Below are positions 5,221 to 5,264 of a stretch of DNA of 5,264 nt, piece by piece. The stretch is from an uncultured Holophagales bacterium (GTDB taxonomy: Bacteria; Acidobacteriota; Thermoanaerobaculia; UBA5066). The notes under the pieces were generated by a model. It did not search any database and was not told the origin of the DNA. It worked only from the letters and a program-made list of their open reading frames with translations. Within the stretch, counting starts at the first letter, position 1. Every line of letters begins with the position of its first letter. Where the stretch lies: the NCBI GenBank assembly GCA_937927565.1, contig CALBDV010000035.1:1-5264 (forward strand), written 5' to 3'. Made by a program: the position numbers and the translations under genes.

Positions 5221-5264
5221 ATGAAACACGCCCGGCCCTCCCCGGGAGGCCCGCCCCTCGTCCA
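5221..5264 (+). CDS. Start of an unidentified gene (3' partial)
   Basis: Only the first 14 codons are in the window, starting M-K-H-A-R-P-S-P with the frame open to the edge. The start is supported by the perfect AGGAGG at 5211-5216. After 530 nt of non-coding sequence this is likely a separate transcription unit from the cytochrome operon, on the same strand. The residues seen are Pro/Gly-rich and not clearly a signal peptide; no function can be given. Confidence 0.6.
   Translation, partial: MKHARPSPGGPPLV

Noticed and set aside
5233..5253. Near-perfect 10-bp inverted repeat at the start of the last gene
   Set aside because: A one-base spacer and pure G/C arms within coding sequence; too easily a composition effect to call a regulatory hairpin.

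Overview
The window comes from a very GC-rich bacterium. G/C dominates third codon positions, and GTG and TTG are used as start codons. All complete genes lie on the + strand in one tightly packed operon (positions 2-4690). It encodes c-type cytochromes and a cytochrome b6f/Qcr-like quinol-oxidising module. The set and order are: multiheme cytochrome, multiheme cytochrome, Rieske protein, b6-type cytochrome b, subunit-IV-like membrane protein, tetraheme cytochrome c. From memory this matches extM-N-O-P-Q-S of the Geobacter ext (extracellular electron transfer) clusters, whose proteins public databases name as a 'selenite/tellurite reduction operon'. The base composition suggests a host richer in GC than typical Geobacter, such as a myxobacterium-like or Acidobacteriota-like metal reducer. 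The taxon cannot be settled from this window.

Layout: 2-1297 is the 3' part of a multiheme cytochrome with seven CXXCH motifs visible. 1245-2405 is a secreted octaheme cytochrome related to the first. 2360-2854 is a Tat-type Rieske Fe-S protein. 2851-3471 is a four-helix b6-type cytochrome b with all four heme-ligand histidines and a cysteine aligned with the heme-ci cysteine of b6f. 3468-3878 is a three-helix subunit-IV-like protein with a degenerate Qo motif. 3854-4690 is a periplasmic tetraheme cytochrome c. Every junction overlaps (53, 46, 4, 4 and about 25 nt), so the genes are probably translationally coupled.

Inferred working model: the Rieske, cytochrome b and subunit-IV-like proteins oxidise menaquinol at the inner membrane. 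The tetraheme cytochrome and the two large multiheme cytochromes carry the electrons through the periplasm to a terminal acceptor or an outer-membrane conduit. The conduit genes would lie upstream, outside the window.

Positions 4691-5220 are non-coding as far as I can see. They hold a weak hairpin just after the operon, a segment (about 4772-4884) able to form several paired elements, and an AT-richer stretch (about 4926-5060). A new gene with a strong Shine-Dalgarno sequence starts at 5221 and runs off the window.
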